Positions 49,074-57,191 of a stretch of 64,000 nt of DNA are shown here, piece after piece. The DNA is from Marivirga arenosa (lineage in GTDB: Bacteria; Bacteroidota; Bacteroidia; Cytophagales; Cyclobacteriaceae): positions 2,320,001 through 2,384,000 of the forward strand of contig NZ_CP129968.2 in assembly GCF_030503875.2 (NCBI RefSeq), read 5' to 3'. Under the pieces are notes generated by a model. The model did no database searches, was not told the origin of the DNA, and saw only the letters and a list, made by a program, of their open reading frames with translations. A program made the position numbers and the translations under genes. The stretch's first letter is position 1. Every line of letters starts with the position of its first letter.

Positions 49074-50174
49074 TTATTTCTGATTCAAACTCTTTCCTTT
49101 CTCAAAAGCATCTTGATCTAAATCCTTTTTAGTACCTAATAAAATAGAAATCGCTCTTAATTCTTTTACTTGATCGGCTATTAATTTTAAGATGGCTATT
49201 AATGGCAAAAACAATATCATTCCCATTGCGCCCCATATAATTCCTCCTGCTACAATAACAATAAGGGTTACCAAAGCATTTATTTTCAATTTTTGGCTTA
49301 CCTCCAATGGAAAAATAACATTAGCCTCAAGAATTTGTACAATAGTAAAAACGACTATTACTCCTATCGGATAAAAGATAGAATTGAATTTAATCCACGA
49401 AATGGCCATAGGAAGTAAGGCTCCCACTGTGATTCCTACATAGGGTATAAAAGTGAGAATAGAGGCTATGAATCCAAAGAAAATTGGATTTGGGATACCA
49501 ATTAGGAATAGGCCAAGACTATTTAAAACACCTACAATCAAATACACCACTATCATTCCTTTAATAAAATTATAATAAGTAACAATTACATCAGGTAGTA
49601 TTTTTTCAATGTATTTTTTAGCGGCCACAGGAAAGATCTCATACAAAAATGCTACTAAAACTTCTCTGTACATTAATATAAGTGCCGAGAATATCGGGAT
49701 TATGATAAAAAGAACTAATGAGATTGATGAATTATAAAGAGTGGAAGGAATCTCAGGAATCAAATGAACACTGATGTAATCCGTTATACTTCCAATTAAG
49801 CCTAATTCAGGATCAATGAATTTCTGAAGCTTAGAACTACTGATATTCGTTTCTAATTCGTTTATCAATAGCACTAATTTTTCATTTATCTGCGGCCACT
49901 CTTCCATGAATTTTGAAAATTGATAAATCAACAATCCAATAAAAGACAGGCTAATGAGAAAGAATACGCTTAATCCAATTAGGATTGAGATTATTCTAGG
50001 TATTTTATGATTTTCGAGCCAACGACAAAATGGATAGAGTATGAAGCTAATAAGTAATCCTGTAGTTAAAGGAATGAATAATGAGCGACCTAAATAGAGA
50101 ATTATAGATATAAAAAACACGTATTGAAAGAAATTCAACCATTGTACTTTCCTATTCTGTGCTAAGGTTTTCAT
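49074..50174 (-). CDS. AI-2E-family transporter
   Basis: 366 residues with about eight membrane helices. AI-2E marks are SISLVLFIIIPIFSALILMY and IPNPIFFGFIASILTFIPYVG (with the family's PNP.. and P.iG turn) and GGIIWGAMGMILFLPL near the end. The family transports autoinducer-2, Na+/H+ or unknown substrates, so the function here is open. First gene of a possible two-gene unit with the P-ATPase; an FNR-type box is about 127 bp upstream. Confidence 0.88.
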   Translation of the reverse strand: MKTLAQNRKVQWLNFFQYVFFISIILYLGRSLFIPLTTGLLISFILYPFCRWLENHKIPRIISILIGLSVFFLISLSFIGLLIYQFSKFMEEWPQINEKLVLLINELETNISSSKLQKFIDPELGLIGSITDYISVHLIPEIPSTLYNSSISLVLFIIIPIFSALILMYREVLVAFLYEIFPVAAKKYIEKILPDVIVTYYNFIKGMIVVYLIVGVLNSLGLFLIGIPNPIFFGFIASILTFIPYVGITVGALLPMAISWIKFNSIFYPIGVIVVFTIVQILEANVIFPLEVSQKLKINALVTLIVIVAGGIIWGAMGMILFLPLIAILKLIADQVKELRAISILLGTKKDLDQDAFEKGKSLNQK

Positions 50175-50294
50175 TTTTATCCTAATTTAAAGTATCAAAA
50201 TTTCACCTAACCATTTAAACCTTTAGATTAATTAATATAAATGAATTGGTTATTTTGACATCATTAAAAGTAGGCTTATAAAAATTGAAAAACA

Positions 50295-50308
50295 CTGACT
50301 TACATCAG
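50295..50308 (-). promoter_or_regulatory. FNR/CRP-type box upstream of the AI-2E/P-ATPase unit
   Basis: CTGACTTACATCAG, TGAC-N4-ATCA, about 127 bp before the AI-2E start. It lies just past the stop of the TerB-like gene. Confidence 0.65.
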
Positions 50309-50326
50309 AATTAAAAATGAATATTA

Positions 50327-50749
50327 TCAATTTGTAATGTCGCTATCAAACAAACCATGAGATTTAAATAATAGAAAATATAGCTGGCTATTTAAGATAC
50401 TTTCAGATTTGTTTCTTCTTGAAAATGCCATGCTTATACTGTCTACATCTTTCAATATTTGAAATTTTAATTCATCATTGAATTCTTCCGGATGATTTAT
50501 AAAATACCGTTTAAAATCAAAAAAAGCTGATTCCTTGTCATAATTCCCTGTAAATAATTGATTTAGTTTATTAAATATGATCTCTTCGCTATTTTTAATT
50601 TTATTATCATTTGACCAATGTTCATCTACCAATGCCTTAATGCGCAATTTTTCATTTTTATTCACATTATTATCCACTACAACCATCGAATAAAAAATGG
50701 ACGCCAATGATTCATAAAATTCTTTAGTATGTGTAATAACCTCTGCCAT
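50327..50749 (-). CDS. TerB-like helical protein
   Basis: 140 residues, all helical. The start (FYESLASIFYSMVVVDNNVNKNEKL) matches the TerB/tellurite-resistance-like domain, which keeps acidic residues for metal binding. The function of stand-alone TerB domains is unclear. It is divergent from csgE: FNR-type boxes lie on both sides of the 235-bp promoter region, one assigned to this gene. Confidence 0.65.
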   Translation of the reverse strand: MAEVITHTKEFYESLASIFYSMVVVDNNVNKNEKLRIKALVDEHWSNDNKIKNSEEIIFNKLNQLFTGNYDKESAFFDFKRYFINHPEEFNDELKFQILKDVDSISMAFSRRNKSESILNSQLYFLLFKSHGLFDSDITN

Positions 50750-50795
50750 CTTATTGATTTTAATATAAAAATAATGACTTATGATTACTCAAACC

Positions 50796-50809
50796 ATGAT
50801 GGCGGTCAG
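50796..50809 (-). promoter_or_regulatory. FNR/CRP-type box upstream of the TerB-like gene
   Basis: ATGATGGCGGTCAG, TGAT-N4-GTCA, about 53 bp before the TerB-like start. Confidence 0.65.
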
Positions 50810-50844
50810 TGGAAAATGAAATATTTATCACTCTAATAAATGAA

Positions 50845-50867
50845 TGATTTAGTTACAATCTAAATCA
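50845..50867. repeat. TGATTTAG-N7-CTAAATCA palindrome in the TerB/csgE divergent promoter
   Basis: A perfect 8-bp inverted repeat lies between the two FNR-type boxes. The wider half-site (TGATTTAG) and seven-base spacer differ from them, so it may bind another regulator. Confidence 0.45.
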
Positions 50868-50920
50868 ATCCAATACTTAATCTTTATCATAAGCTATTAA
50901 GCACACAATCATGATGACAA

Positions 50921-50934
50921 ATGATCTCTATCAT
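50921..50934 (+). promoter_or_regulatory. FNR/CRP-type box upstream of csgE
   Basis: ATGATCTCTATCAT, perfect TGAT-N4-ATCA, 57 bp before the csgE start. A sequence CAATTTTG at 50957-50964 is one base from the Bacteroidota -7 element TAnnTTTG; this would put the box near -42, the position of a class II activator site. Confidence 0.75.
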
Positions 50935-50984
50935 TGATAAAAAGGCCATACTGAGCCAATTTTGATTCAAATAATGGGGGAGAA

Positions 50985-51467
50985 ATGAAAACGATAACAT
51001 TCATATTATTTAACCTTTTGATTATAAGCACTCTAAATGCTCAGGGTGATAGCTTATTAATTCAAAAATTAAAAGCAGCAGTTCTATTAAAACAAGACAC
51101 CCCTAAAAATGTGGAAGAAATTGATCAATTAGAAATTGAAATCAATGAATTAATAGTGAATGAAACCATGACCAAAGCCGGTAATGATTTTCATGAACTG
51201 TTTTATAGTAAATGGGTATGGCCAGATCAATCAAACCAAGCATTTATCATTGTAATTAAAGAAAAACCTCTCAGAGGTAATATGACACAAATCAGTATTA
51301 AAGTAAATGATATGCTGATTTTTGAAATGCCCCTTCAAGCAAGATATGATTATTTAGAATCAATTGCTGAAATAGCCAGAGAAAGAACGCAAGGTTTTAT
51401 AAATAACTATAGAGAGATCCTTAAATCATTAGAAGGAGAAGACATTAAAGGAAGTGGAATATTTTAA
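50985..51467 (+). CDS. csgE: CsgE curli assembly/secretion chaperone
   Basis: 160 residues, signal peptide about 1-19. The core matches CsgE: VNETMTKAGNDFHELFYSKW, FIIVIKEKPLRGNMTQISIKV, LQARYDYLESIAEIA. CsgE caps the CsgG channel and guides curlin to it. First gene of csgE-csgF-csgG, with gaps of 11 bp or less; an FNR-type box precedes it. Confidence 0.92.
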   Translation: MKTITFILFNLLIISTLNAQGDSLLIQKLKAAVLLKQDTPKNVEEIDQLEIEINELIVNETMTKAGNDFHELFYSKWVWPDQSNQAFIIVIKEKPLRGNMTQISIKVNDMLIFEMPLQARYDYLESIAEIARERTQGFINNYREILKSLEGEDIKGSGIF

Positions 51468-51478
51468 AATCAATGATC

Positions 51479-51889
51479 ATGAAAAAGCTAATTGCAATAC
51501 TATTTATTTTATTCGGAGCAATGAACATGGGTCTATCACAAGATTTTGTTTATAAACCAATAAATCCGGCTTTTGGTGGTGATACATTTAATTATCAATG
51601 GCTGCTAAGCTCTGCATCAGAACAGAATGATTTTAAGGAGGAATCAGACATACCTTCATTTCAACAAGATCCTTTATCTGACTTCGAAAACAGCATAAAT
51701 CGTCAAATTCTTTCTCAACTATCTAGAGAACTTGTTAGTAATCTTTTTGGTGAGGAAGGTATACAGGATGGAACATTTGAAATAGGAAGCTTTCAAATTG
51801 AGATTTTATCAAGCATTGAAGGTATTAATATTACAATTTTTGATACTACAGATGGAGCAGAAACACAGATTATAGTACCCTACTATTAA
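51479..51889 (+). CDS. csgF: CsgF curli assembly factor
   Basis: 136 residues from the chosen ATG (MKKLIAILF); an ATG two codons upstream is equally possible. Signal peptide about 1-20 (ends LSQ). The mature start DFVYKPINPAFGGDTFN is the conserved N-terminus of CsgF, which inserts into the CsgG channel, followed by WLLSSASEQN. CsgF couples the nucleating subunit to the outside face of the channel. Confidence 0.92.
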   Translation: MKKLIAILFILFGAMNMGLSQDFVYKPINPAFGGDTFNYQWLLSSASEQNDFKEESDIPSFQQDPLSDFENSINRQILSQLSRELVSNLFGEEGIQDGTFEIGSFQIEILSSIEGINITIFDTTDGAETQIIVPYY

Positions 51890-51899
51890 ATTATAGATA

Positions 51900-53393
51900 A
51901 TGAAAACTATACATCTCACATATTATTTATTAATAACATCGATGCTTATATTTTCTGCATGTACGAATTATTTGTATGAGCCAATGCGAGTAAAAGAAGC
52001 TAGACTTGGTGCTGAAACTCAACATTATAAAGAATTAACTAAGCTTCCAGAACCTAAAGAAAAAATTGTAGCTGCGGTATATAAATTTAGAGATCAGACT
52101 GGCCAGTATAAAGAATCTCAAACTGGTGCAAGTTGGTCCACTGCGGTAACCCAAGGTGCTACTTCTATCCTACTGAGAGCAATGGAGGAATCCGGATGGT
52201 TTATTCCAATAGAAAGAGAGGGTTTGTCCAATCTATTAAACGAAAGAAAGATTATTCGCTCAAGTAGGGCAAACTATACTGATCAAAAAGACCAGCTATT
52301 ACCCCCACTGATTTTTGCAGGTATTATCATTGAAGGGGGAATAGTATCTTATGATAGCAATATCAAAACCGGTGGTGCAGGGGTCAGATACTTTGGTACT
52401 GGTAGTTCAGGTGAGTATAGAGAAGATAGAGTGACTATATATTTAAGAGCAGTTTCTACAAGCACCGGTAGAATATTAAAAACTATCTATACTTCGAAAA
52501 CTATCCTTTCTCAACAAATAGATGTAGGGGTATTTAGGTTCGTAAGTTTAAGAAGATTGTTAGAAGCTGAGATGGGTTATACGTATAATGAACCAGGCGA
52601 GATGGCTGTAAAAGAAGCAATTGAAAAAGCAGTTATAGGATTAATAATTGAAGGTGTAGAGGAAAGTTTATGGCAGCTTTTGGATGAATCTGAACTTCAG
52701 TCAGCTGTTATAACTGAATATAAAAATGAACGAAATGAAAACACTAATATCGATGCTTTCGGTATTAATACACAAAATAGAAGAGCAACATTTGGAGTAG
52801 GACTAAATGCAACTGCTCGCTCCTACCAAGGTGATTATGTTAAAGCTAAACCTTTTGCTGGTGGGGAACTGAATTTAGAATACTCTTCTAATTCCCGATT
52901 TACTTTGATGTCAAGTATTGGAGCGCATGAAATAGGTGCTAAAGATGCATTCACTACTACTGTTGGATATGCAGACATTGGATTAAAATATAAACTTCTG
53001 AACTACCATATTACAACACCCTACTTATACGTAGGTGCCGGTACGGTAAAAGAGCTTAAAAATGATTTCGATAATGATATTAAGTATTGGGAATACTTCT
53101 ATCCCCATGCCAAAATAGAATTAGGTATAGAGCATTTAATAACTAATAAATTAGGGATACAAGCTTCTGTAAATTACAAACATATACTTACTGATAATTT
53201 GGATGGCTTAGAAGTTGGAAAGTATGATGACTTTATATGGGGTGTAAATGTAGGGATTACCAAATATTTTTCCATCAATAAAAAGCCTAAAGAAGTAAAG
53301 CAAAAAATGGGTGAATTGAGGGAAGACAACAATAATAACTTATGGAGTAGAATAATTAATGAAAAAAGTACTAAGAGTAATAAGCAAAAATAA
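51900..53393 (+). CDS. csgG: CsgG curli secretion channel with C-terminal barrel-like extension
   Basis: 497 residues; E. coli CsgG is 277. Lipobox SMLIFSAC near residue 20. The CsgG domain fills about 20-265, with GWFIPIEREGLSNLLNERKI fully typical. The channel constriction loop reads QYKESQTGASWSTA, where E. coli has QFKPYPASNFSTA: an aromatic is kept (Trp for Phe56) but Tyr51 and Asn55 are not. After residue 290 comes an extra domain of alternating strands (ATFGVGLNATARSYQGDYV, GLKYKLLNYHITTPYLYVGA) ending in a Phe, like a small outer-membrane barrel. It should form the outer-membrane pore for curlin. Confidence 0.9.
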   Translation: MKTIHLTYYLLITSMLIFSACTNYLYEPMRVKEARLGAETQHYKELTKLPEPKEKIVAAVYKFRDQTGQYKESQTGASWSTAVTQGATSILLRAMEESGWFIPIEREGLSNLLNERKIIRSSRANYTDQKDQLLPPLIFAGIIIEGGIVSYDSNIKTGGAGVRYFGTGSSGEYREDRVTIYLRAVSTSTGRILKTIYTSKTILSQQIDVGVFRFVSLRRLLEAEMGYTYNEPGEMAVKEAIEKAVIGLIIEGVEESLWQLLDESELQSAVITEYKNERNENTNIDAFGINTQNRRATFGVGLNATARSYQGDYVKAKPFAGGELNLEYSSNSRFTLMSSIGAHEIGAKDAFTTTVGYADIGLKYKLLNYHITTPYLYVGAGTVKELKNDFDNDIKYWEYFYPHAKIELGIEHLITNKLGIQASVNYKHILTDNLDGLEVGKYDDFIWGVNVGITKYFSINKKPKEVKQKMGELREDNNNNLWSRIINEKSTKSNKQK

Positions 53394-53505
53394 AAGTATT
53401 GAAATTCCCCAAAATATTTGAAAAAGGGATTTGTAATTGCTGGTATTGCAAGTCTGTTTCATCAGGTATTTTAATAATAGATGTTTAATTTTTAAAAAAA
53501 GAACG

Positions 53506-54438
53506 ATGAAAAAGTTAATCAGTATAATAGCCGTATTTATGTTTATCGGCTTTTATTCAATCGCACAGAATACCAGTGATGTGTATCAATCTGGTGAAGC
53601 AAACGGGGCAGTTGTGATGCAAGCAGGTGCATTAAACTATAACTTCTCAGATCAACAAGGAGAAGGAAATAATGTTTTTGTTGGTCAAATGGGTGAAGCA
53701 AATCAAGCATTTAAAACCCAAAGAGGAACTCTAAACATGGGAATGTCTGAACAAGGTGGTATTGGTAATTTGGGAACACAAGACCAACACGGCAATGGAA
53801 ATTCAGCTTTATCAATTCAATTTATGAATGACAATGTTTCTGAACAAATTCAACGTGGAAAGTTGGGTCAAGCAACAGTCAATCAAATGGGATTCGAAAA
53901 CTATGCTTATCAATATCAACAAGGAAACAGCAATAATGCAAGCATTATGCAAATGAGAGAAGGCAATGAAGCTTTTCAAGAACAACTTCATAGAGAAAAT
54001 GTAGCAAACGCATTCCAATCAGGCGTTGGCAATCTTTCTGAACAATTCCAATCAGGAATTATGAATGTTGCTGATGTGGAACAATGGGGAGATGAAAATT
54101 ATGCTTCACAAACCCAAGGTAATGATGATGGTGAAGGCTTAGGTGAAGGTGAAAACGATCACCCACACTCAGCTGAATATAATTATGCAAACGTTCTTCA
54201 AAATGGTAGTGGAAACAGTTCTATTCAGTTCCAATTAGGAGAATCTAATGAAGCTTGGAGTGTTCAAGATGGTAGATCAAACAGTTCTTGGCAAGAACAA
54301 AATGGTTTTGAAAACTATTCAATGACTATCCAAGAAGGTACTATGAACAGATCTGAAGTTTTCCAATTTAATGCAGGACACAATTCATTTGTAAACCAAG
54401 CAGGAAATGGTAACTCAGCATTCGTAACTCAATTCTAA
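53506..54438 (+). CDS. csgA: Long curlin-type amyloid subunit (CsgA-like)
   Basis: 310 residues from the chosen ATG (MKKLISIIAV, signal peptide 1-20); a frame opening at 53437 adds a non-signal leader. The mature protein is a run of about 25 half-repeats of 11 residues, each N-x5-Q-x-G or close (NYNFSDQQG, NNVFVGQMG, NLSEQFQSG). E. coli CsgA has five 22-residue repeats; this is roughly twelve. A 20-residue acidic insert (about 205-225, with DDGEGLGEGEND) interrupts the array. It ends in FVTQF, a normal curlin end. The gene follows csgG by 112 bp and is followed by a strong hairpin. Confidence 0.88.
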   Translation: MKKLISIIAVFMFIGFYSIAQNTSDVYQSGEANGAVVMQAGALNYNFSDQQGEGNNVFVGQMGEANQAFKTQRGTLNMGMSEQGGIGNLGTQDQHGNGNSALSIQFMNDNVSEQIQRGKLGQATVNQMGFENYAYQYQQGNSNNASIMQMREGNEAFQEQLHRENVANAFQSGVGNLSEQFQSGIMNVADVEQWGDENYASQTQGNDDGEGLGEGENDHPHSAEYNYANVLQNGSGNSSIQFQLGESNEAWSVQDGRSNSSWQEQNGFENYSMTIQEGTMNRSEVFQFNAGHNSFVNQAGNGNSAFVTQF

Positions 54439-54444
54439 ACTTGA

Positions 54445-54479
54445 AAAAATACTTTCGCTCCAAGGGCGAAAGTATTTTT
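54445..54479 (+). terminator. Terminator/attenuator between csgA and csgB
   Basis: AAAAATACTTTCGC and GCGAAAGTATTTTT form a 14-bp perfect stem with a 7-nt loop; the T-run is part of the right arm. It lies directly after the csgA stop and 22 bp before csgB, so it can limit csgB to a fraction of csgA transcripts. Confidence 0.85.
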
Positions 54480-54501
54480 AATAACAGTTAAAAAAAAGGA
54501 A

Positions 54502-55029
54502 ATGAAAAATCTATTTGTCATAGCAACTATAGCATTATTGCTTTATAACCCAATCTCTATGGTTAAAGCTCAAAATAATAATAATGCTATCGACATAGAA
54601 CAAATTAATATTGAAAATGAACAACAAAATGCTCTAAATAATGAAGTGTCATTACTTCAATTAGGGGACGAAAATAATGCTTACATCAAGCAAGTCGGAC
54701 TTCATACAACCACTGTTAATCAGCAAGGATTAAATAACTCAATGTATGTTTTACAAAATGGTTTAAATGGACAATTTGCGCTAAGCCAAACAGGGAGTAT
54801 GAATAATTACTATGGAGAACTTAATGGTGATTTTATAGAAGTCTATATTACTCAAGATGGGAATTATAATACAGTACAACAACAGATCTCTAGCAATTTT
54901 TCGAAAAGTAATATTGTGCAAGATGGTCAATATAATAGTGTTATACACACTTCTACTGCTACAGATTCCCCTGAATTGAATATTCAGCAAAGAGGAAATA
55001 ATATGCAATTGATCATTAGATCATATTAA
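54502..55029 (+). CDS. csgB: Minor curlin/nucleator-like subunit (CsgB-like)
   Basis: 175 residues. Signal peptide about 1-23 (ends VKAQ). It has fewer and less regular repeats than the major subunit: NEVSLLQLGDENNAYIKQVG, HTTTVNQQGLNNSMYVLQNG, FALSQTGSMNN, VYITQDGNYNTVQQQ, NIVQDGQYNSV, LNIQQRGNNMQ. Fewer repeats, a different N-terminus and a short tail (LIIRSY) suggest the nucleator role of CsgB. Located 22 bp past the csgA hairpin, and followed by its own terminator. Confidence 0.82.
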   Translation: MKNLFVIATIALLLYNPISMVKAQNNNNAIDIEQINIENEQQNALNNEVSLLQLGDENNAYIKQVGLHTTTVNQQGLNNSMYVLQNGLNGQFALSQTGSMNNYYGELNGDFIEVYITQDGNYNTVQQQISSNFSKSNIVQDGQYNSVIHTSTATDSPELNIQQRGNNMQLIIRSY

Positions 55030-55031
55030 CT

Positions 55032-55061
55032 AAAAAGCCGGAATATAATTTCGGCTTTTTT
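55032..55061 (+). terminator. Terminator after csgB
   Basis: AAAAAGCCG and CGGCTTTTT form a 9-bp stem with an 11-nt loop, followed by T. Confidence 0.85.
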
Positions 55062-55074
55062 ATCTACTATCGTC

Positions 55075-56562
55075 ATGGAACGAATTTCAATAAGATATCT
55101 AGCAATAGTTTTGATTCTTATTCTTAACCTAAGTTCTTGTACTGAAGATGTGGTCACTCCTATTTTAACTGGTACAATAAGTGGAGTATCCATTAATAAA
55201 ACTACAAATGCGCCTGTTGAGAATGTAGAAATAAACACTATTCCTGCTACCAATGAAGTTTACACAAATGATTTAGGAGAATTTATCATAGAAAATATAC
55301 CGATCGGTGAATATACGGTATATGCTAAAGCCTTTGGTTTTGAGAATGAAAACATTAAAATAAATGTTACTAATAATGAAGTTACCGATGTAACTCTTAA
55401 ATTAAACATTGCAAATCGAATTGCCTCAATCCCCATAAACCCTATTCCTCAAAATAATGCTATTGATCAAGCCCTTACGTTAAATCTTATATGGTCAATA
55501 TCAGATCAAGGAGAACAAGAAAATCTAAAATACCAGATTCTATTATATGAAGATGATGACAATCAAATATTTCAACAAGTAGATGATTATACAGATACTA
55601 CACTAACGGTAGAAGACTTAAATTATAATTCGAATTACTTTTGGCAAGTCAACGTGATTAGCTCAACAGGCAATATTACAAAAGGTGATATTTGGAGTTT
55701 TTCTACTGTAGCATTCCCTGATAATCGTTTTCTATTCACTTCTAACCGTGAAGGAGATTATAATATTTATTCATCAGACTTAGAGGGTGGGAAATTGACC
55801 CAAATAACTGAAAACAATGATTTTGAACTAAAACCATTGTATTCAAACAATAGAGATTTAATTGCTTATTCATCTAATGCAGAAGTCGACTATCATATTT
55901 ATTTGATGAATAAGGATGGCAGCAACCCAAAAAAAGTAACTAACATTCCTATAGCAGGATTCCACAATCAAGGTATAGCTTTTTGTTGGTCACCTGATAA
56001 TGGAAAATTGCTGTATAGTCATTACGAAAAATTATACACAATCAACCGAAATGGAACGGGTTTAAATCAAATAGCCACAGCTCCTAATGGCAAGCATTTT
56101 AGAAGTTCAGACTGGACCTCAGTAAACGATAAAATTGTAGTTGAAACTATTGGTTCTACCATCTATGAATCTGAAATATACTTAATGAATAGCGATGGTT
56201 CTGACACTATCCGCTTAGTAGATGATTTACCTGGAATTATCCAAAACCCAAGCTTCTCAATAGATGGCAAGGAAGTATTGTATACACAGGATATTTCAGG
56301 CTATGAATCCGCTAATGGAAGACAATTAAACGCCCATATCTTTAAAATAAATATTGAAACTAAGGAAATTTCAGATCTATCAAATAATAAACCCAATGGA
56401 ACCAATGATTTGCAAGCAAGATTTTCACCTGATGGTGCCAGTATAATATTCATGAATACATCGAATGATGGTTCAGGATTAAAATCTATTTGGAAGATGG
56501 ATACCAATGGCACTAATAGAACTTTATTATTTGAAGATGCTGAAATGCCTAATTGGCAATAG
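55075..56562 (+). CDS. Lipoprotein with carboxypeptidase-like, Fn3-like and TolB/PD40 propeller domains
   Basis: 495 residues. Lipobox LNLSSC near residue 22. A carboxypeptidase-regulatory-like domain (about 33-105: GTISGVSINKTTNAPVENVE, NIPIGEYTVYAK), an Fn3-like domain (about 115-210, NYFWQVNVISSTGN), then a beta-propeller of WD40-like PD40 repeats (RFLFTSNREGDYNIYSSDLE, LIAYSSNAEVDYHIYLMNKD, SPDNGKLLYS) to the end. Such lipoproteins are probably attached at the outer membrane and bind surface polymers or proteins. It starts only 14 bp past the csgB terminator, so it may be read through, or have a promoter overlapping it. Confidence 0.8.
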   Translation: MERISIRYLAIVLILILNLSSCTEDVVTPILTGTISGVSINKTTNAPVENVEINTIPATNEVYTNDLGEFIIENIPIGEYTVYAKAFGFENENIKINVTNNEVTDVTLKLNIANRIASIPINPIPQNNAIDQALTLNLIWSISDQGEQENLKYQILLYEDDDNQIFQQVDDYTDTTLTVEDLNYNSNYFWQVNVISSTGNITKGDIWSFSTVAFPDNRFLFTSNREGDYNIYSSDLEGGKLTQITENNDFELKPLYSNNRDLIAYSSNAEVDYHIYLMNKDGSNPKKVTNIPIAGFHNQGIAFCWSPDNGKLLYSHYEKLYTINRNGTGLNQIATAPNGKHFRSSDWTSVNDKIVVETIGSTIYESEIYLMNSDGSDTIRLVDDLPGIIQNPSFSIDGKEVLYTQDISGYESANGRQLNAHIFKINIETKEISDLSNNKPNGTNDLQARFSPDGASIIFMNTSNDGSGLKSIWKMDTNGTNRTLLFEDAEMPNWQ

Positions 56563-56607
56563 AAATCGACTTTAAAACCATTATTTATAACAATAAACAA
56601 TAGAATT

Positions 56608-57111
56608 ATGAAAACTATAGCGGCACTTAAAGACTTATTTATCGAACAGGGAAAGGAATTGTATAATTCTCAAGAACAGGAAATCAATATTCTGACAAAA
56701 TTTAGAAAATCCATTAATTCAGAGGATTTACGAGAAATAGTTCGTCAGTATATCAAACAGGTTTGGAGACAGCAAGGTCGATTGGAAAATGCATTTGATG
56801 ATTATGGAATCGAACTGGAAAATGAACACAGCGAACCATTCGGTGCATTAATTAACAAAAGAAACCAATGGATTAATAAAATAGCTGATACACGATTGAA
56901 GGATATAGAAATTGTGAATGCTATACAGCATTTTAACCATTTCAAAATAGCGGGTTATATTGCTATGGTTAGTTATGCAAATGAATTGGAAGATTCTAGC
57001 GCTAACAGATTGTTTAGTATTTCTCTGGAAGAAGAACGAAAAATGGATCGTAAAATGACTAAACTTACAAAGCAGTTAAATCATGAAATTCTCTCCCCCT
57101 CTTCAACCTAA
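56608..57111 (+). CDS. DUF892 (YciF-like) ferritin-like protein
   Basis: 167 residues, all helical. It opens AALKDLFIEQGKELYNSQEQEI, the DUF892 signature, and continues with four helices (LEDSSANRLFSISLEEERKM at the end). The family has a di-iron ferritin-like fold and is induced by stress. Some metal-ligand Glu residues (for example in ELYNSQEQE and SLEEE) are kept. It lies 45 bp after the TolB-like lipoprotein and before a terminator. Confidence 0.82.
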   Translation: MKTIAALKDLFIEQGKELYNSQEQEINILTKFRKSINSEDLREIVRQYIKQVWRQQGRLENAFDDYGIELENEHSEPFGALINKRNQWINKIADTRLKDIEIVNAIQHFNHFKIAGYIAMVSYANELEDSSANRLFSISLEEERKMDRKMTKLTKQLNHEILSPSST

Positions 57112-57124
57112 TCACTCGAATTGT

Positions 57125-57174
57125 AAGAGATTAAAAGGATTGGTTTAATACTAAAAATTTTAATCTCTTTTTTT
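57125..57174 (+). terminator. Terminator after the DUF892 gene
   Basis: AAGAGATTAAAA and TTTTAATCTCTT form a 12-bp perfect stem followed by seven T. It lies between convergent genes and may also stop the minus-strand synthetase transcript. Confidence 0.85.
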
Positions 57175-57191
57175 GATGATTTAGATATAAC

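Noticed and set aside
50771..50785. TGACTTATGATT near the TerB-like gene as another box
   Set aside because: The second half-site does not match RTCA; a true match lies 25 bp away.
53560..54438. DNA direct repeats of about 33 bp
   Set aside because: They arise from the curlin protein repeats and diverge at the DNA level; they are coding.
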